Assembly: GCA_013360675.1 (NCBI GenBank)
Contig: JABWBB010000003.1
Location: 44,746-108,745 of the forward strand
From: Phycisphaerales bacterium
GTDB lineage: Bacteria > Planctomycetota > Phycisphaerae > Phycisphaerales > UBA1924
Reading direction: 5' to 3'
DNA length: 64,000 nt
Position numbers and translations under genes: made by a program. The notes under the pieces were generated by a model. The model did not search any database. It was not told where the DNA came from and was given only the letters and a program-made list of their open reading frames with translations. Below are positions 43,267 to 52,816 of this stretch, piece after piece (the stretch's first letter is position 1; every line of letters begins with the position of its first letter).

Positions 43267-43527
43267 CTATTCGCCGCCGATCCCCCCAGCGTCGGCGGTC
43301 ATGCGGCCGACACGGCTTCCCCGAGCGGCCCTGGTGTTCACCAGCAATGGCCAGACCGCGATGCGTTCGCTGCCGTCTCCGGCGTGTGACTCGCTCATGG
43401 GCACGCGGGCGGCGTAAGCCTGCTCACGCTCGCCCGGGGTGAACACGCACCCCCCCATCGCCATCCCCGTAACTACCACGCCGCAGCCTCCCGCAGCTCG
43501 GCAGAGTCGTCCGATGCCCGCGTCCAT
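43267..43527 (-). CDS. possible small lipoprotein
   Basis: An 86-residue reading frame. The segment [13 protein letters not shown] could be a weak lipobox with Cys27 as the lipid site, but the preceding hydrophobic stretch is short. The remainder ([25 protein letters not shown]) has no recognised motif. It lies 58 bases upstream of kynA on the same strand. The codon pattern is not clearly better than the opposite strand, so the gene is only plausible. Confidence 0.35.
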   Translation of the reverse strand: MDAGIGRLCRAAGGCGVVVTGMAMGGCVFTPGEREQAYAARVPMSESHAGDGSERIAVWPLLVNTRAARGSRVGRMTADAGGIGGE

Positions 43528-43763
43528 GGCCTGCTCCCGCCACGCCTGCCGCCACACCTCATGCACCGATTCTCCGATTCAGCCCAGCGGCGCGCCACCC
43601 AATCGCGGCTCTCCTTCGAATCATGCGAGGGGCTGGACTGGTTGCGCCGGCTGTGCGGGTTTCACCCCGGTTTGACGCCCCCAGCTCGCGACGTAGGATG
43701 GTGCGATTCGATCCTTCCGTTCGGCGCTTCCTCGGCCGAAACACCCCAGCGAGACCCACGCGG

Positions 43764-44633
43764 ATGAGACCTTCCTTCAGCACCGTCGCCTGCCCGAACT
43801 GGCCCCTCGACCGCATCGCCGAGCAGGCCCGCGACTGGGGCTACCTCGGCATCGAGTTGCGGACATTTCTCCATGCCTCAACGGCGATCGCCGGCGAGCC
43901 CGCGCTGACCGACCCGGCCAAGGTCCGCCGCCTGCTGCGCCACGCCGGGCTCTCGCTCGAATCGCTCGCAACGGGCCTGCGCTTCGATGAGCCCTGCAGC
44001 CCGCCGGTCATCGGGCACCTGCTCGCCCGCTCCCGGCGTTGTATCGACGAGGCCCGCAGCGCGGTCGGCCTGGGTGTCGCGCTCGAGTGCCCCATCGTGC
44101 GCGTCTTCGGGTTCGAGATCATTGGGTCTGAGAAACGCTCGTCGGCGATCACTCGCATCGCCGATCGCCTCCGCCTGGTCGCCGATCACTGCCGCAACAG
44201 CGGGGTTCGCCTCGCCGTCGAAAACGCGGGATCATTCTCCACGGCCTCGCAACTGGCTGAACTGCTCGACGCCATCGATCACCCGCAGGCGGCGGCCTCC
44301 TATTCGATCCCCGTTGCGATCAGCGCAGGCGAGAACCCCCGCGATGGCGTCAACGTGCTGGGCGAGCGGCTGGTCATTGCCCGTGTCAAAGACATGCACG
44401 AAGGCGTGCCCTGCGCCCTGGGCGAGGGCGAGATCGATTGCCGCCCCGGCGTGGAGGCGCTGGCCGAGCGGGGCTTCCGCGGCGCAGTGGTCTTCGAATA
44501 CGACCGGCTCTGGTTCCCCGCCGCCCCCGCCTGCGAGGACATCCTCGCCCGCTCGGCCCGCACGCTCTTTGCCTGGTCCGGCGCAGGAAGCGGAGCGCGG
44601 GCGTCGCAACCCCCGCACGCGGCTCACGCCTGA
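43764..44633 (+). CDS. sugar phosphate isomerase/epimerase-like TIM-barrel protein
   Basis: A 289-residue protein of the xylose-isomerase-like barrel family (AP endonuclease 2-like). The pattern is FSTVACPNWPLDRIAEQARDWGYLGIELR at the start, CPIVRVFGFEI, VADHCRNSGVRLAVENAG, a weak metal site, and GFRGAVVFEYDRLW near the end. The family binds divalent metal and isomerises or epimerises sugars, or acts in myo-inositol metabolism; the substrate cannot be inferred. queG follows six bases later, so the two genes are probably one transcript. Confidence 0.8.
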   Translation: MRPSFSTVACPNWPLDRIAEQARDWGYLGIELRTFLHASTAIAGEPALTDPAKVRRLLRHAGLSLESLATGLRFDEPCSPPVIGHLLARSRRCIDEARSAVGLGVALECPIVRVFGFEIIGSEKRSSAITRIADRLRLVADHCRNSGVRLAVENAGSFSTASQLAELLDAIDHPQAAASYSIPVAISAGENPRDGVNVLGERLVIARVKDMHEGVPCALGEGEIDCRPGVEALAERGFRGAVVFEYDRLWFPAAPACEDILARSARTLFAWSGAGSGARASQPPHAAHA

Positions 44634-44639
44634 GCCCGG

Positions 44640-45743
44640 GTGCACCCCGTGCCCGCGTTCGACTCACACGACCCCGTCGAACTGTCGCAACGCATCGGCG
44701 CGATGGCGCTCTCGCTCGGATTCGCGGCGGTGGGCATCGCCCCCGCCCAGCCCACGCAATGGGAACACATTTTGCGCGAATGGCTCGTCTCGGGCATGGG
44801 CGCGGACATGGACTACATGGCCAGGGACCTGCCCCTGCGTCTCGACCCGCGCGGGCATCTGGCCAACACCCGCGCCTTCATCATGGTGGCCGATCAATAC
44901 GCCGCCCGCGGTGCGTGCGATGACCCCCCGCTGTCGCCCGGCCAGGGACGCATCGCCCGCTATGCGCGAGGGCGCGACTACCACGCCGTGATGAAACGCC
45001 GCCTGCATCGCCTTGCCGACACGATGCGGAGCCAGATCCCCGGGGCGGACTTCCGCTCGTTTGTCGATACCGCGCCCGTGCTCGAGCGCGAACTGGCCTC
45101 CCTGGCCGGTCTGGGCTGGCAGGCCAAGAACACGATGATCATCCACCCGCGCCTGGGCAGTTACCTGCTGCTGGGCGGGGCGGCAACCAATCTCCCGCTC
45201 GTCGCGTTGCCCGGGCAACAGCCCGTCGCCGATGCCTGCGGCACGTGCACCCGCTGCATCGACGCCTGCCCCACCAAGGCCATCACGCCCTATCGCGTGG
45301 ACGGCTCGCGCTGCATCTCGTACCTCACCATCGAGCGACGCACGCCCATCGAGCCCGCCCTGCACGAACCCATGGGCACATGGCTCTACGGGTGCGATAT
45401 CTGCCAGGAAGTCTGCCCCCACAACTCTCCGCGCGAGGGGAGAGCGAGCATCGGCGACCCCCATGCGGCGTATCGCTCCGCGAGAGATTCCTTCGATCTG
45501 CTCGAGGTGCTGGAATGGGACGCGCCTCGCCGTACACAGGCACTGATCGCCAGCCCGATGAAGCGTGCGAGCCTCGCGATGATGAAGCGCAACGCGCTGA
45601 TCGCCGCGGGAAACTGGCTGAGGCATCACGACCTGCCCGAGCTGCGCGAGCGACTCAGGCGAGCGAGCCTTGATCCGGATGAGCCGGATCTGGTTCGTTC
45701 GACAGCAGCCGCAGTGGTTGAGGGGCTGGCGTCGCGGGGATGA
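44640..45743 (+). CDS. queG: epoxyqueuosine reductase QueG
   Basis: A 367-residue cobalamin-dependent iron-sulfur enzyme that finishes queuosine in the wobble position of tRNA for His, Asp, Asn and Tyr. The two [4Fe-4S] motifs are CGTCTRCIDACP and CDICQEVCP, and the segment WQAKNTMIIHPRLGSYLLLGG is a QueG hallmark. The C-terminal HEAT-like helices are present. It starts at a GTG. Its last 89 bases overlap the end of the convergent membrane-protein gene, which is unusual. Confidence 0.94.
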   Translation: MHPVPAFDSHDPVELSQRIGAMALSLGFAAVGIAPAQPTQWEHILREWLVSGMGADMDYMARDLPLRLDPRGHLANTRAFIMVADQYAARGACDDPPLSPGQGRIARYARGRDYHAVMKRRLHRLADTMRSQIPGADFRSFVDTAPVLERELASLAGLGWQAKNTMIIHPRLGSYLLLGGAATNLPLVALPGQQPVADACGTCTRCIDACPTKAITPYRVDGSRCISYLTIERRTPIEPALHEPMGTWLYGCDICQEVCPHNSPREGRASIGDPHAAYRSARDSFDLLEVLEWDAPRRTQALIASPMKRASLAMMKRNALIAAGNWLRHHDLPELRERLRRASLDPDEPDLVRSTAAAVVEGLASRG

Positions 45744-46887
45744 GCAGCCGGGCCAGCAGCACGATGGCCAGCCCGATGGGCAGGAACTCTTCACGATCCT
45801 TCAGGAATCCCAGCGCAAAGCACGGAGCCGCGGCCAGCACAGCCCCCACAAAGACCAGCACGTGCCGAGGCGATGGCCGCGTGATCGCCCCACTTCGCGG
45901 GATGACGCACAGCCATACGTACGCCGGGAAGACCAGCCCGTAGAACCCCATGAAGCCGCGGTAGACCACTTCAGCCCCCGTGAACATGCCGATCTCAAGG
46001 TGCGGGGCAGCGACCGCCGCGGCTACACCCAGGGGAGCACTCAACAGCAGCACGCCCGCTCCGGCACGCCCGCCCGTCGGTCCCACCCGCACCGAGGTGT
46101 GGTGCGCTGCGATCGTGAACCCCAGTTGCATCCCCACGTGCAGCAGCAGCGGCCAGGCCAGCAGCGCGGGCGAGAGCGCCGCACCTATCCCCGCCGCGAG
46201 CGCATTGGTCGGCTCGGCATAAAACCTCGTCCCGAAGATCATCAGCCAGAAGAGCACCATGAACCCGATGATGAACGCCGAGTTCCCCGCGTCGCCCGGC
46301 AAGGCCCTGCGCGCCCGATGGAACGTCAGGTCAAGATACGGGCTGAGCGCAAAGCCGAAGATCATCACCGGCGCGAGCAAAGCCAGCCCCGGGGCGTCGA
46401 TCGACGCCGGCACGAACGGACCCGGACTCGCGGCCTCCGTGCCGAACATCCACAAGGCCAGCAATGCCAGCGACGCCACGTAGACCGTGCCCGACACCAC
46501 TCCCACACGCCCACGACCGCGCAACCCCGCGTAGCACACGCCGGCCAAAAGCACCGCCGCCAGCGGCGCGAGCAATCCAGTCGGCGTGCCCGGCGTCAGC
46601 AGCCACGCGGCGAAGAACCACTGGAACGCGCACGTCACCCCGGAAAACGCCACGCAGGCTCCGGGGTGCAACTCGGTGATGCGCTCGCTGCGGCCGGGTG
46701 ACTTGAGCAGAACGCCCATCATCGCCGCCCCGAGACAGTTGGGCAGTGCAAAGACCATGAAGGCCCAAGGCCCATAGTCGCGTGCCAAGATCACGGGCAG
46801 CCACATGCCGATGCACCACGTCCACGAGCAGGCCAGAAACGCCGCCCAACCCAGCACCGTTCTCAGTTTCGCCGGCTCTTGGTGCAT
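45655..46887 (-). CDS. multi-pass membrane protein of unknown function
   Basis: A protein of about 410 residues with ten or so membrane segments. Near the start it has WTWCIGMWLPVILARDYGPWAFMVFALPN, and in the middle SPYLDLTFHRARRALP and MVLFWLMIFGTRFYA. The overall shape resembles solute symporters or permeases, but no family motif is secure. The start at 46887 (MHQEPAKL) is chosen over an ATG 36 bases upstream because the shorter form begins right at the first membrane segment. Its 3' end overlaps queG on the other strand. Confidence 0.6.
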   Translation of the reverse strand: MHQEPAKLRTVLGWAAFLACSWTWCIGMWLPVILARDYGPWAFMVFALPNCLGAAMMGVLLKSPGRSERITELHPGACVAFSGVTCAFQWFFAAWLLTPGTPTGLLAPLAAVLLAGVCYAGLRGRGRVGVVSGTVYVASLALLALWMFGTEAASPGPFVPASIDAPGLALLAPVMIFGFALSPYLDLTFHRARRALPGDAGNSAFIIGFMVLFWLMIFGTRFYAEPTNALAAGIGAALSPALLAWPLLLHVGMQLGFTIAAHHTSVRVGPTGGRAGAGVLLLSAPLGVAAAVAAPHLEIGMFTGAEVVYRGFMGFYGLVFPAYVWLCVIPRSGAITRPSPRHVLVFVGAVLAAAPCFALGFLKDREEFLPIGLAIVLLARLLIPATPAPQPLRLLSNEPDPAHPDQGSLA

Positions 46888-46932
46888 GCGCCCGGAGTGT
46901 ACCGCCCGCAACGTCGCGTGCATTACCCCGGG

Positions 46933-47397
46933 CTACATTCCCTCGGGGGCAGGCGGGCGCATCTCGGCGCCCATGCGACGGATCTCCTGGCTCACGTGCA
47001 CCAGGAAAGTCTTGGACATGCCCACGTCACCCAGCAGGCCGACATCGGCCCGCAGCAGCGAGAACGTCGCGGTGCGCCGCTCGACGGTCACTACGATCGT
47101 ATCGCCCCGCTCGTCGCGATAGGTCAGGCGCGAGCGGATCTCGTTGGCGCTCTCACCCCGCGGCTCGAGCGAAAGGCTCGCGGCCACCCGGCGCACGGCC
47201 TCGACCGCATCTCCCACCTTGACCACCTCGTACACCTGAGCCTTGCCTCGCCCCAGCACGGTGACGCCCGATTCGGCCGCGGCGAGCCCGGCGCTCAGCG
47301 CCGCCGTTTCGACCCCTGCGCACCCCGCACCGCCGAGCAACCCCGCCCCCACCACCCCCGCGAACAAGGCCGCCCGCACACAAAGACCGGGCCTCAT
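46933..47397 (-). CDS. DUF3568-like lipoprotein
   Basis: A 154-residue protein with a lipoprotein signal: hydrophobic segment at about residues 8-22 and lipobox GGAGC with Cys26. The mature part has GRGKAQVYEVVKVGDAVEAVRRVAASL and VTVERRTATFSLL, like DUF3568/DUF799-type periplasmic lipoproteins. Its ATG overlaps the stop of the upstream gene as ATGA, so translation is probably coupled to it. Confidence 0.75.
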   Translation of the reverse strand: MRPGLCVRAALFAGVVGAGLLGGAGCAGVETAALSAGLAAAESGVTVLGRGKAQVYEVVKVGDAVEAVRRVAASLSLEPRGESANEIRSRLTYRDERGDTIVVTVERRTATFSLLRADVGLLGDVGMSKTFLVHVSQEIRRMGAEMRPPAPEGM

Positions 47398-48119
47398 CGG
47401 GCGAACTCCGAACCGGTGCCCAGGGCCCGGGTGTGTCCGCGCCGGGCCTTGTGGTGTGCCGTGGGCGTGAGATGGAAGGTCGCCACCGAGCGCCCGACCG
47501 TGCGCTCCTTGGCCGCCAGTCGCGCCAGCACCGAGTCCTGCTTGCGCTTCTTCGCCAGCGCCGCCGGGAGAAGCGGCTGCTGCACGATCTCCATTGTCAG
47601 CGTGATGTTGAACTCGCGCCCGGCGGCGAGCAGCCCCTTGAGTTCCTCATTGGGGGCGATCTTGTACAACGCCGGCCCAAAGCACGGACGCAAGAATCGA
47701 TAGTTGAGCTCCTTGCAGACGATCGTGTACTCCCCGCCCGTGAAGCCGAAGAGATACATGCCCGCGGCGATTTCGGCGTTGGCCGCCAGCGCCGCCCCCG
47801 CCATCGCGTTGTACCAGTTGCGGTTGAATCGCCGGAAGGGCAGTTCCGCCCCGAACGTCGACTCATCCACCCGGCGCATCCGGATGCCGCTCTTGAACGC
47901 ATACGGCAGCCAGATCAGCGAACAGACCCGGTGCCAGAAATGATTCCGCGTCGACAGCCGCGCGATGAACGCCTCGACCTTGTCCATGAACGACATATGC
48001 ACCGGGGTGCCGGACATCGCCTCGTGCTCGGCCGCCTCCAGTACCGGCTCCACGCGCGCGTCACCACCCGCGCCGGGGGAAGCCCCCTCCACATCCGATC
48101 GAGCGGCATCCTGATCCAT
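47394..48119 (-). CDS. thioesterase-like (DUF4442) protein
   Basis: A 241-residue protein. After an acidic first 40 residues the core FMDKVEAFIARLSTRNHFWHRVCSLIWLPYAFKSGIRMRRVD and FRRFNRNWYNAMAGAALAANAEIAAGMYLF fits the hotdog-fold DUF4442 group related to acyl-CoA thioesterases. The C-terminus is basic. The ATG at 48119 is preferred; a GTG at 48128 with AGGATGG upstream is an alternative. It overlaps the lipoprotein gene downstream by four bases, and the MBL gene ends 52 bases upstream. Confidence 0.72.
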   Translation of the reverse strand: MDQDAARSDVEGASPGAGGDARVEPVLEAAEHEAMSGTPVHMSFMDKVEAFIARLSTRNHFWHRVCSLIWLPYAFKSGIRMRRVDESTFGAELPFRRFNRNWYNAMAGAALAANAEIAAGMYLFGFTGGEYTIVCKELNYRFLRPCFGPALYKIAPNEELKGLLAAGREFNITLTMEIVQQPLLPAALAKKRKQDSVLARLAAKERTVGRSVATFHLTPTAHHKARRGHTRALGTGSEFAR

Positions 48120-48171
48120 CGCGCGTGTCACGGCGGCCCATCCTAGGTTCTTTACGCCCTGGGCGGCACCC

Positions 48172-49134
48172 TTACGGGGCCTCCTCCACCAGGTCGTACC
48201 AGCCCTTGTCGTTCGCCCGGACCCGGCGCAGCGGGTTACCGGGCTCGTGGTCCAAAACAAGCAACCAATCGTTCGTCGCCGCCTCCGCCAGGAACCACCG
48301 ACGCGTCACCATGCTGGTATACGGCTCCACGTCATAGGCCAGGTTGTACGTCGCTCCCACGTGCGCCGCCGTCGGCATCACGTCGGGCGTGAAAACCACC
48401 ACCCGCCCCTGGGTATCGGTGAACTTGATCGCCTGCTGCCCCCAGGTGTGCCCGGGTGTCAGAAAGACGCTCACGCCCGGCAGCCCCGCCAGCGCCGACT
48501 CTCGCAGCGACACGGGCATCGGCGGCATCGCCTCGCGATCGGGGATCACCCCCACCGGAAACGCCCGTGGGGAATCGACCAGATTCAACTGCACGCGCAC
48601 CGGTTCGAGGTGATCGGCGAAGTAGGTCCGCGTCATCACCGAACGATTGGCGCACGCATCGTCCCATTCGCGCTGCTGCGTATAGACCTTCGCGCTGGGG
48701 AACGCTCGCTTCACACCGTGGTCGGGACGCGCCCCCGCCATGCCCGACGCCGGGCCCGTCCAGTCGGGCGTCTCGCCCGGGCGGCACAGGCGCGTCAGCC
48801 CGCCCGCGTGATCAAAGTGCAGGTGCGTCACCACCACGCCGTGGATGTCCTCGGGGCGGCAATCAGCCTCGTGCAGGGCATCGAGGACCGAGCGATCCTG
48901 CATCGCGAAGAGTTCTTTCGATTTAGCGTCGAGCTTGTCGCCCGTGCCCGTCTCGATCAACGCGAGCCTGCCGCCCCCCTCGAGCAACAGGCAGTTGTGC
49001 TGCACCGTGATGCGCCCGCGGTCATCGGTGGGCACATGACGCGACCAGACGCTGCGCGGGATCAGCCCGAACATGGATCCGCCGTCGAGCCGGAACTCGC
49101 CCGCGCGGAGCAGCCGCCACGAATACACGCTCAT
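48172..49134 (-). CDS. metallo-beta-lactamase-fold hydrolase
   Basis: A 320-residue protein with the zinc motif THLHFDHAGG (His104, His106, Asp108, His109), the third-position His in LTPGHTWGQQ, an aspartate in FTPDVMPT, and a final His in LDHEPGN. These are all the residues of the two-metal site. The N-terminal HNCLLLEGGGRLALIETGTG segment is typical of quorum-quenching-lactonase-like and glyoxalase II-like members. Substrate unknown. Confidence 0.88.
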   Translation of the reverse strand: MSVYSWRLLRAGEFRLDGGSMFGLIPRSVWSRHVPTDDRGRITVQHNCLLLEGGGRLALIETGTGDKLDAKSKELFAMQDRSVLDALHEADCRPEDIHGVVVTHLHFDHAGGLTRLCRPGETPDWTGPASGMAGARPDHGVKRAFPSAKVYTQQREWDDACANRSVMTRTYFADHLEPVRVQLNLVDSPRAFPVGVIPDREAMPPMPVSLRESALAGLPGVSVFLTPGHTWGQQAIKFTDTQGRVVVFTPDVMPTAAHVGATYNLAYDVEPYTSMVTRRWFLAEAATNDWLLVLDHEPGNPLRRVRANDKGWYDLVEEAP

Positions 49135-49155
49135 GGCCGAGCATAGGGCCGCCCT

Positions 49156-50004
49156 TCAATCGCACGCCGGGAGGGTGACGACGAACTCGGTGCCCTTGCC
49201 CATCTGCGTGTGCACTTCGACCCGCCCGGCGTGGGCCTCGACGATCCGGCGCGTGGTGGCCAGCCCAAGCCCCGAACCGCCCGACTTGGTCGTGAAATAA
49301 GGCGTGAAGATCCGCTCGACGATCTCGGGCGCGATCCCGGGCCCCGTATCGATCACGTGCACGCGGACGATCGGTTTCTTGTCCGGGTCGATCCCGCGGG
49401 TGGTCCGCACGATCAGTTCACGCGGGCCGCCCAGCGCCGCCGCCGGAAACGCCTGCAGCGCGTTGAGCAGCAGGTTCAGCAGCGCCTGCTTGAGCAGCGG
49501 CACATCGACACTGGCCCGTGCCCCCGCCGCCGTCTCGGTGCGCAGCCGCACGCCCAGGCGATCGGCCTGGGGAGAGATGAAATCGGCCAGTTCCTCGATG
49601 GCGGTGTTCACATCGGCGGGTGCCATGTCCAGTCGCATCTCGCCCGCGTACGCCAGGAAGTCGGCGAGAATGCCGCGCAGCCGCTCGGCCTCGCGCCGCA
49701 GCGATTCGAGGCGTCGCGTGAGTCGGTGGCGTGTTTCGGCGTCGACGGCGCGATCCTGCGGGAGTTCCTCGATCGCCTCACCGAGCAGCTGGGCGTTGAG
49801 CCCGATCGTCGACAGGGGGTTCTTGATCTCGTGCGCCAGCCCGCCGGTCATCCCGCCGATCTCGGCCAGGCGCTCGGCCGCCCGGGCCCGGCGCTCCGCC
49901 GCGCGCGTCTTGGCGAACAGCCGGCGCACCAGCACACGAGCCGCCAAGGCCGCGATCAGCGACCCGACGCCCAGACCCAGCAGAAACACGATCGCAGGAT
50001 GCAT
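49156..50004 (-). CDS. membrane-anchored sensor histidine kinase, orphan
   Basis: A 282-residue kinase with one N-terminal membrane segment (about 5-25), a short linker helix, the H-box GGLAHEIKNPL with phospho-acceptor His58, N-box LLNLLLNALQAF, and the ATP site DTGPGIAPE, FTPYFTTKSGGSGLGLA. It has no periplasmic sensor domain and no HAMP, so the signal may reach it through the membrane segment or a partner. No response regulator gene is adjacent. It lies between the MBL gene and the cold-shock gene on the same strand. Confidence 0.9.
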   Translation of the reverse strand: MHPAIVFLLGLGVGSLIAALAARVLVRRLFAKTRAAERRARAAERLAEIGGMTGGLAHEIKNPLSTIGLNAQLLGEAIEELPQDRAVDAETRHRLTRRLESLRREAERLRGILADFLAYAGEMRLDMAPADVNTAIEELADFISPQADRLGVRLRTETAAGARASVDVPLLKQALLNLLLNALQAFPAAALGGPRELIVRTTRGIDPDKKPIVRVHVIDTGPGIAPEIVERIFTPYFTTKSGGSGLGLATTRRIVEAHAGRVEVHTQMGKGTEFVVTLPACD

Positions 50005-50042
50005 CCGAGGCTCGGCTCCGCGCGAGGGAGCAGGGAACGCCG

Positions 50043-50333
50043 CTAGCGGCGCGGCGTGCGCGTGTAGCCCTTGCGCTCCGGTACGGTCACCTCGACCGAC
50101 TCATTGCGCACCACCCGCGTCGCCTTCCAGCCCTTCTCGGTCTTGATCGCATCGTAGACCACGCTCGAGCCATCCTTGAGCACGCGGAAGCCATCCCCCA
50201 GGATCACGCTGTAATGCGCGAAGATGTCCTGGCCCTCGGGACCGATGATGAACCCAAAGCCCTTGCGCGGGTCGAACCACTTGACCACACCCTCGATCTC
50301 GTCGAGTCGTTGCAGGATCACCGGTTCACTCAT
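50043..50333 (-). CDS. cold-shock domain protein
   Basis: A 96-residue protein with one cold-shock domain. RNA-binding motifs are KGFGFI (RNP1) and DIFAHYSVI (RNP2). It should act as an RNA chaperone. The ATG at 50333 follows TTGGGGG by seven bases and starts MSEPVILQRLDEIEG. The last 25 residues are basic and extend past the usual 70-residue domain. Confidence 0.88.
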   Translation of the reverse strand: MSEPVILQRLDEIEGVVKWFDPRKGFGFIIGPEGQDIFAHYSVILGDGFRVLKDGSSVVYDAIKTEKGWKATRVVRNESVEVTVPERKGYTRTPRR

Positions 50334-50641
50334 GACGAAACCCCCAAGACACATGCACGGCGTCCACACCCGCCAAGCATGCATCCGCCGGAATCGGCGG
50401 AACGCCACGAATCCTGGCTCGCCCGGCGCCGCACGCCGAATCCCTGCCAGACCACCCCTTGCGCCCCCAGCCTACCACCGGCAACGCCGGCGTCAACGCC
50501 TGAGCCAACAAATACCCTAACACGCCTTGCCTCAGTTTCGCTCACTCTGCTCAATCGCTTGTGAATCAAAGAAATACCGCCGCGTCATAGGACGCGGCGG
50601 CAGGTGGATAACCCGTGCTGTCAGGCCCGATACCCCGGCGA
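50334..50641. other. 308-base intergenic region between cspA-like gene and pnp
   Basis: No gene is seen here. Reading on the minus strand, it holds the pnp terminator near its right end (50577-50600) and the promoter and leader of the cold-shock gene. The leader of about 200 bases could include a temperature-responsive structure as in other csp mRNAs, but no conserved cold-box element is evident to me. Confidence 0.5.
50577..50600 (-). terminator. intrinsic terminator downstream of pnp
   Basis: On the minus strand CCGCCGCGTC, loop CTAT, GACGCGGCGG form a perfect ten-pair stem, followed by TATTTCTTTG, a U-rich tail in the transcript. It lies about 42 bases past the pnp stop codon, a standard place for rho-independent termination. 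Confidence 0.85.
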
Positions 50642-52816
50642 TCAGCCGCCCTTGGCGGCCTTCTCCTCGAGGATCAACGCCTTGCGCGACAGCTTGATGC
50701 GACCCTGGTCATCGACGTTGATGACCTTGACCCGCACCATGTCGCCCAGCTTCACCACGTCGGTGACGCTCTTGACGTACCCCTCGGCCAGCTCCGAGAT
50801 GTGGCACATGCCGTCGGTGCCGGGGGCCAGCTCGATAAAGGCACCAAAGTCCTTCATGCTGATGACCTTGCCGCTGAAGACCGTGCCGACCTTGATCTCG
50901 GCGCACAGCGCCTCGATCTCGCCGCGGGCGCCGTTGAGGCCCTCGGCGTTGGCGCTGGCGATCTGGACCGCGCCCGAGTCGTCGACGTCGATCGTGACTC
51001 CGTACTTGTCCTGCAGGGCACGGATGGTCTTGCCGCCGGGCCCGATGAGCTTGCCGATGCGCTCGGGGTCGATCATGATCGTGACCAGGCGAGGCGCCAG
51101 GGCGCTGATCTCGGGGCGCGGGGCCGGAAGGATGCGCTCCATCACGTCGATGATCTCGAGGCGTCCCACGCGTGCCTGCTCGAGGATCACCCGCACCTGC
51201 GCGAGCGTGAGCCCGCGGGCCTTGAGGTCGAGCTGGATGCCCGTGATGCCCGTGCGCGTCCCGGCGACCTTGAAGTCCATGTCGCCGAAGAAGTCCTCTT
51301 CACCGATGATGTCGGTGACGAAGAGTTCGTTCTGGTCGTTGTCATCGGAGAAGCGACCCACCGAGATGCCCGCGCACGTGCCACGGATGGGCACGCCCGC
51401 GTCCATCAGCGCCAGGCACCCGCCGCAGACCGACGCCATCGACGACGACCCGTTGGACTCGGTGATGTCCGAGACCACGCGGATCGTGTAGGGGAACTCG
51501 TCGGGCGTGGGCAGGATGGCCATGAGCGAGCGCTCGGCCAATGCGCCGTGCCCGATCTCGCGCCGCCCCGGACCCGTGATGCGCTTCGCCTCGCCCGTCG
51601 AGAAGGGCGGGAAGTTGTAGTGCAGCGTGAACTTCTTCGAGTACTCGGGGATCAGCCCGTCGATGATCTGCTCGTCCTTGCCCGTGCCCAGCGTGACCGA
51701 GCAGAGCGATTGCGTCTCGCCGCGCTGGAAGAGCGACGACCCGTGCGTGCGCTGGAAGACGCCCGTCGACCCGCGGATGGCGCGGATCTCGGTGGGCTTG
51801 CGCCCGTCGGCCCGGGCCTTCTCCTCGACGATCAGGCGGCGCGTGATCTTCTCTTCGAGGCGCTGGAACGCCTGCTTGGCGTGGTTGCGGGCCTTGACGC
51901 TGGCCAGGTGTGCCGCGACGTTGCCGTCGGCCTTGATCGGGAAGTGCGCCTCGAGCATCTCGTCGCGCAGCTTCGAAACCTGCTCCTGACGGGCCTTCTT
52001 GCCGACGATGCGTCGCGCTTCGGTCAGAGGCTTCTCGATCACCGAGCGCACCTTCTCGACCACGTCCGCGGCGGGCAGGAAGAGTTCGCCCGCGACCTTC
52101 GAACGACCGGCCTTGGAGACCAGCTCGTCGATCAGCCCAAGAACCGCCTTCACGTTGTCGTAGCCGAAGGTGAGCGCGTCGAGCACGACCTGCTCGTCGA
52201 CCTCCGCCGCCCCGACCTCAATCATGTTCAGCCCGTCCTTGTGCCCGGCAATGACCAGGTCAAGGTCGGAATAGTCCATCTGCGAAACGGTGGGGTTCAC
52301 CACCAGCTGCGGGCCCGCGTCCGTGTGGATGCGCCCGATGCGGACCGTCGCGACCGGCCCCTCAAAGGGGCAGTCGGAGATCGCGAGCGCGGCCGATGCC
52401 GCCGTCGCGGCCAGCACGTCCGTGTCGTTCTCGGTGTCGTGCGACATCACGAAGACCTGGACCTGGACTTCGTCCATGAACCCATCGGGGAAGAGCGGCC
52501 TGATCGGGCGGTCGATCATCCGCATCGTCAGGATTTCCTTCTCGTTGGGCGCGCCCTCACGCTTGCGGAAGCCGCCGGGGAACTTGCCCGCGGCCGAGGT
52601 CTTCTCGCGGTAGTCGACCGTGAGGGGGAAGAAGTCGATCCCATCGCGGGGCTTGGCGCGGACGACCGTCGCCAGCACGGCGCTCCCGCCGTAGGTCGCC
52701 ATCACCGCGCCGCCGGCCTGCTTGGCCACGACGCCGGTTTCAAAGGTCAGGGTGCGCCCGCCGACTTCGCGCGAAACTCGGATCAGGCCCTCTTCGATCG
52801 GAAGAAGCGTCGCCAT
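50642..52816 (-). CDS. pnp: polyribonucleotide nucleotidyltransferase (PNPase)
   Basis: A 724-residue exoribonuclease that degrades RNA from the 3' end using phosphate; it is the core of the RNA degradosome. Two RNase PH domains are visible, followed by a KH domain (MIDPERIGKLIGPGGKTIRALQDKYG) and an S1 domain at the C-terminus. The active-site arginine and acidic residues lie in the second RNase PH part around the GDMDFKVAGTRTGITGIQLDLK stretch. The gene order rpsO-pnp is the widely conserved one. Confidence 0.97.
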   Translation of the reverse strand: MATLLPIEEGLIRVSREVGGRTLTFETGVVAKQAGGAVMATYGGSAVLATVVRAKPRDGIDFFPLTVDYREKTSAAGKFPGGFRKREGAPNEKEILTMRMIDRPIRPLFPDGFMDEVQVQVFVMSHDTENDTDVLAATAASAALAISDCPFEGPVATVRIGRIHTDAGPQLVVNPTVSQMDYSDLDLVIAGHKDGLNMIEVGAAEVDEQVVLDALTFGYDNVKAVLGLIDELVSKAGRSKVAGELFLPAADVVEKVRSVIEKPLTEARRIVGKKARQEQVSKLRDEMLEAHFPIKADGNVAAHLASVKARNHAKQAFQRLEEKITRRLIVEEKARADGRKPTEIRAIRGSTGVFQRTHGSSLFQRGETQSLCSVTLGTGKDEQIIDGLIPEYSKKFTLHYNFPPFSTGEAKRITGPGRREIGHGALAERSLMAILPTPDEFPYTIRVVSDITESNGSSSMASVCGGCLALMDAGVPIRGTCAGISVGRFSDDNDQNELFVTDIIGEEDFFGDMDFKVAGTRTGITGIQLDLKARGLTLAQVRVILEQARVGRLEIIDVMERILPAPRPEISALAPRLVTIMIDPERIGKLIGPGGKTIRALQDKYGVTIDVDDSGAVQIASANAEGLNGARGEIEALCAEIKVGTVFSGKVISMKDFGAFIELAPGTDGMCHISELAEGYVKSVTDVVKLGDMVRVKVINVDDQGRIKLSRKALILEEKAAKGG

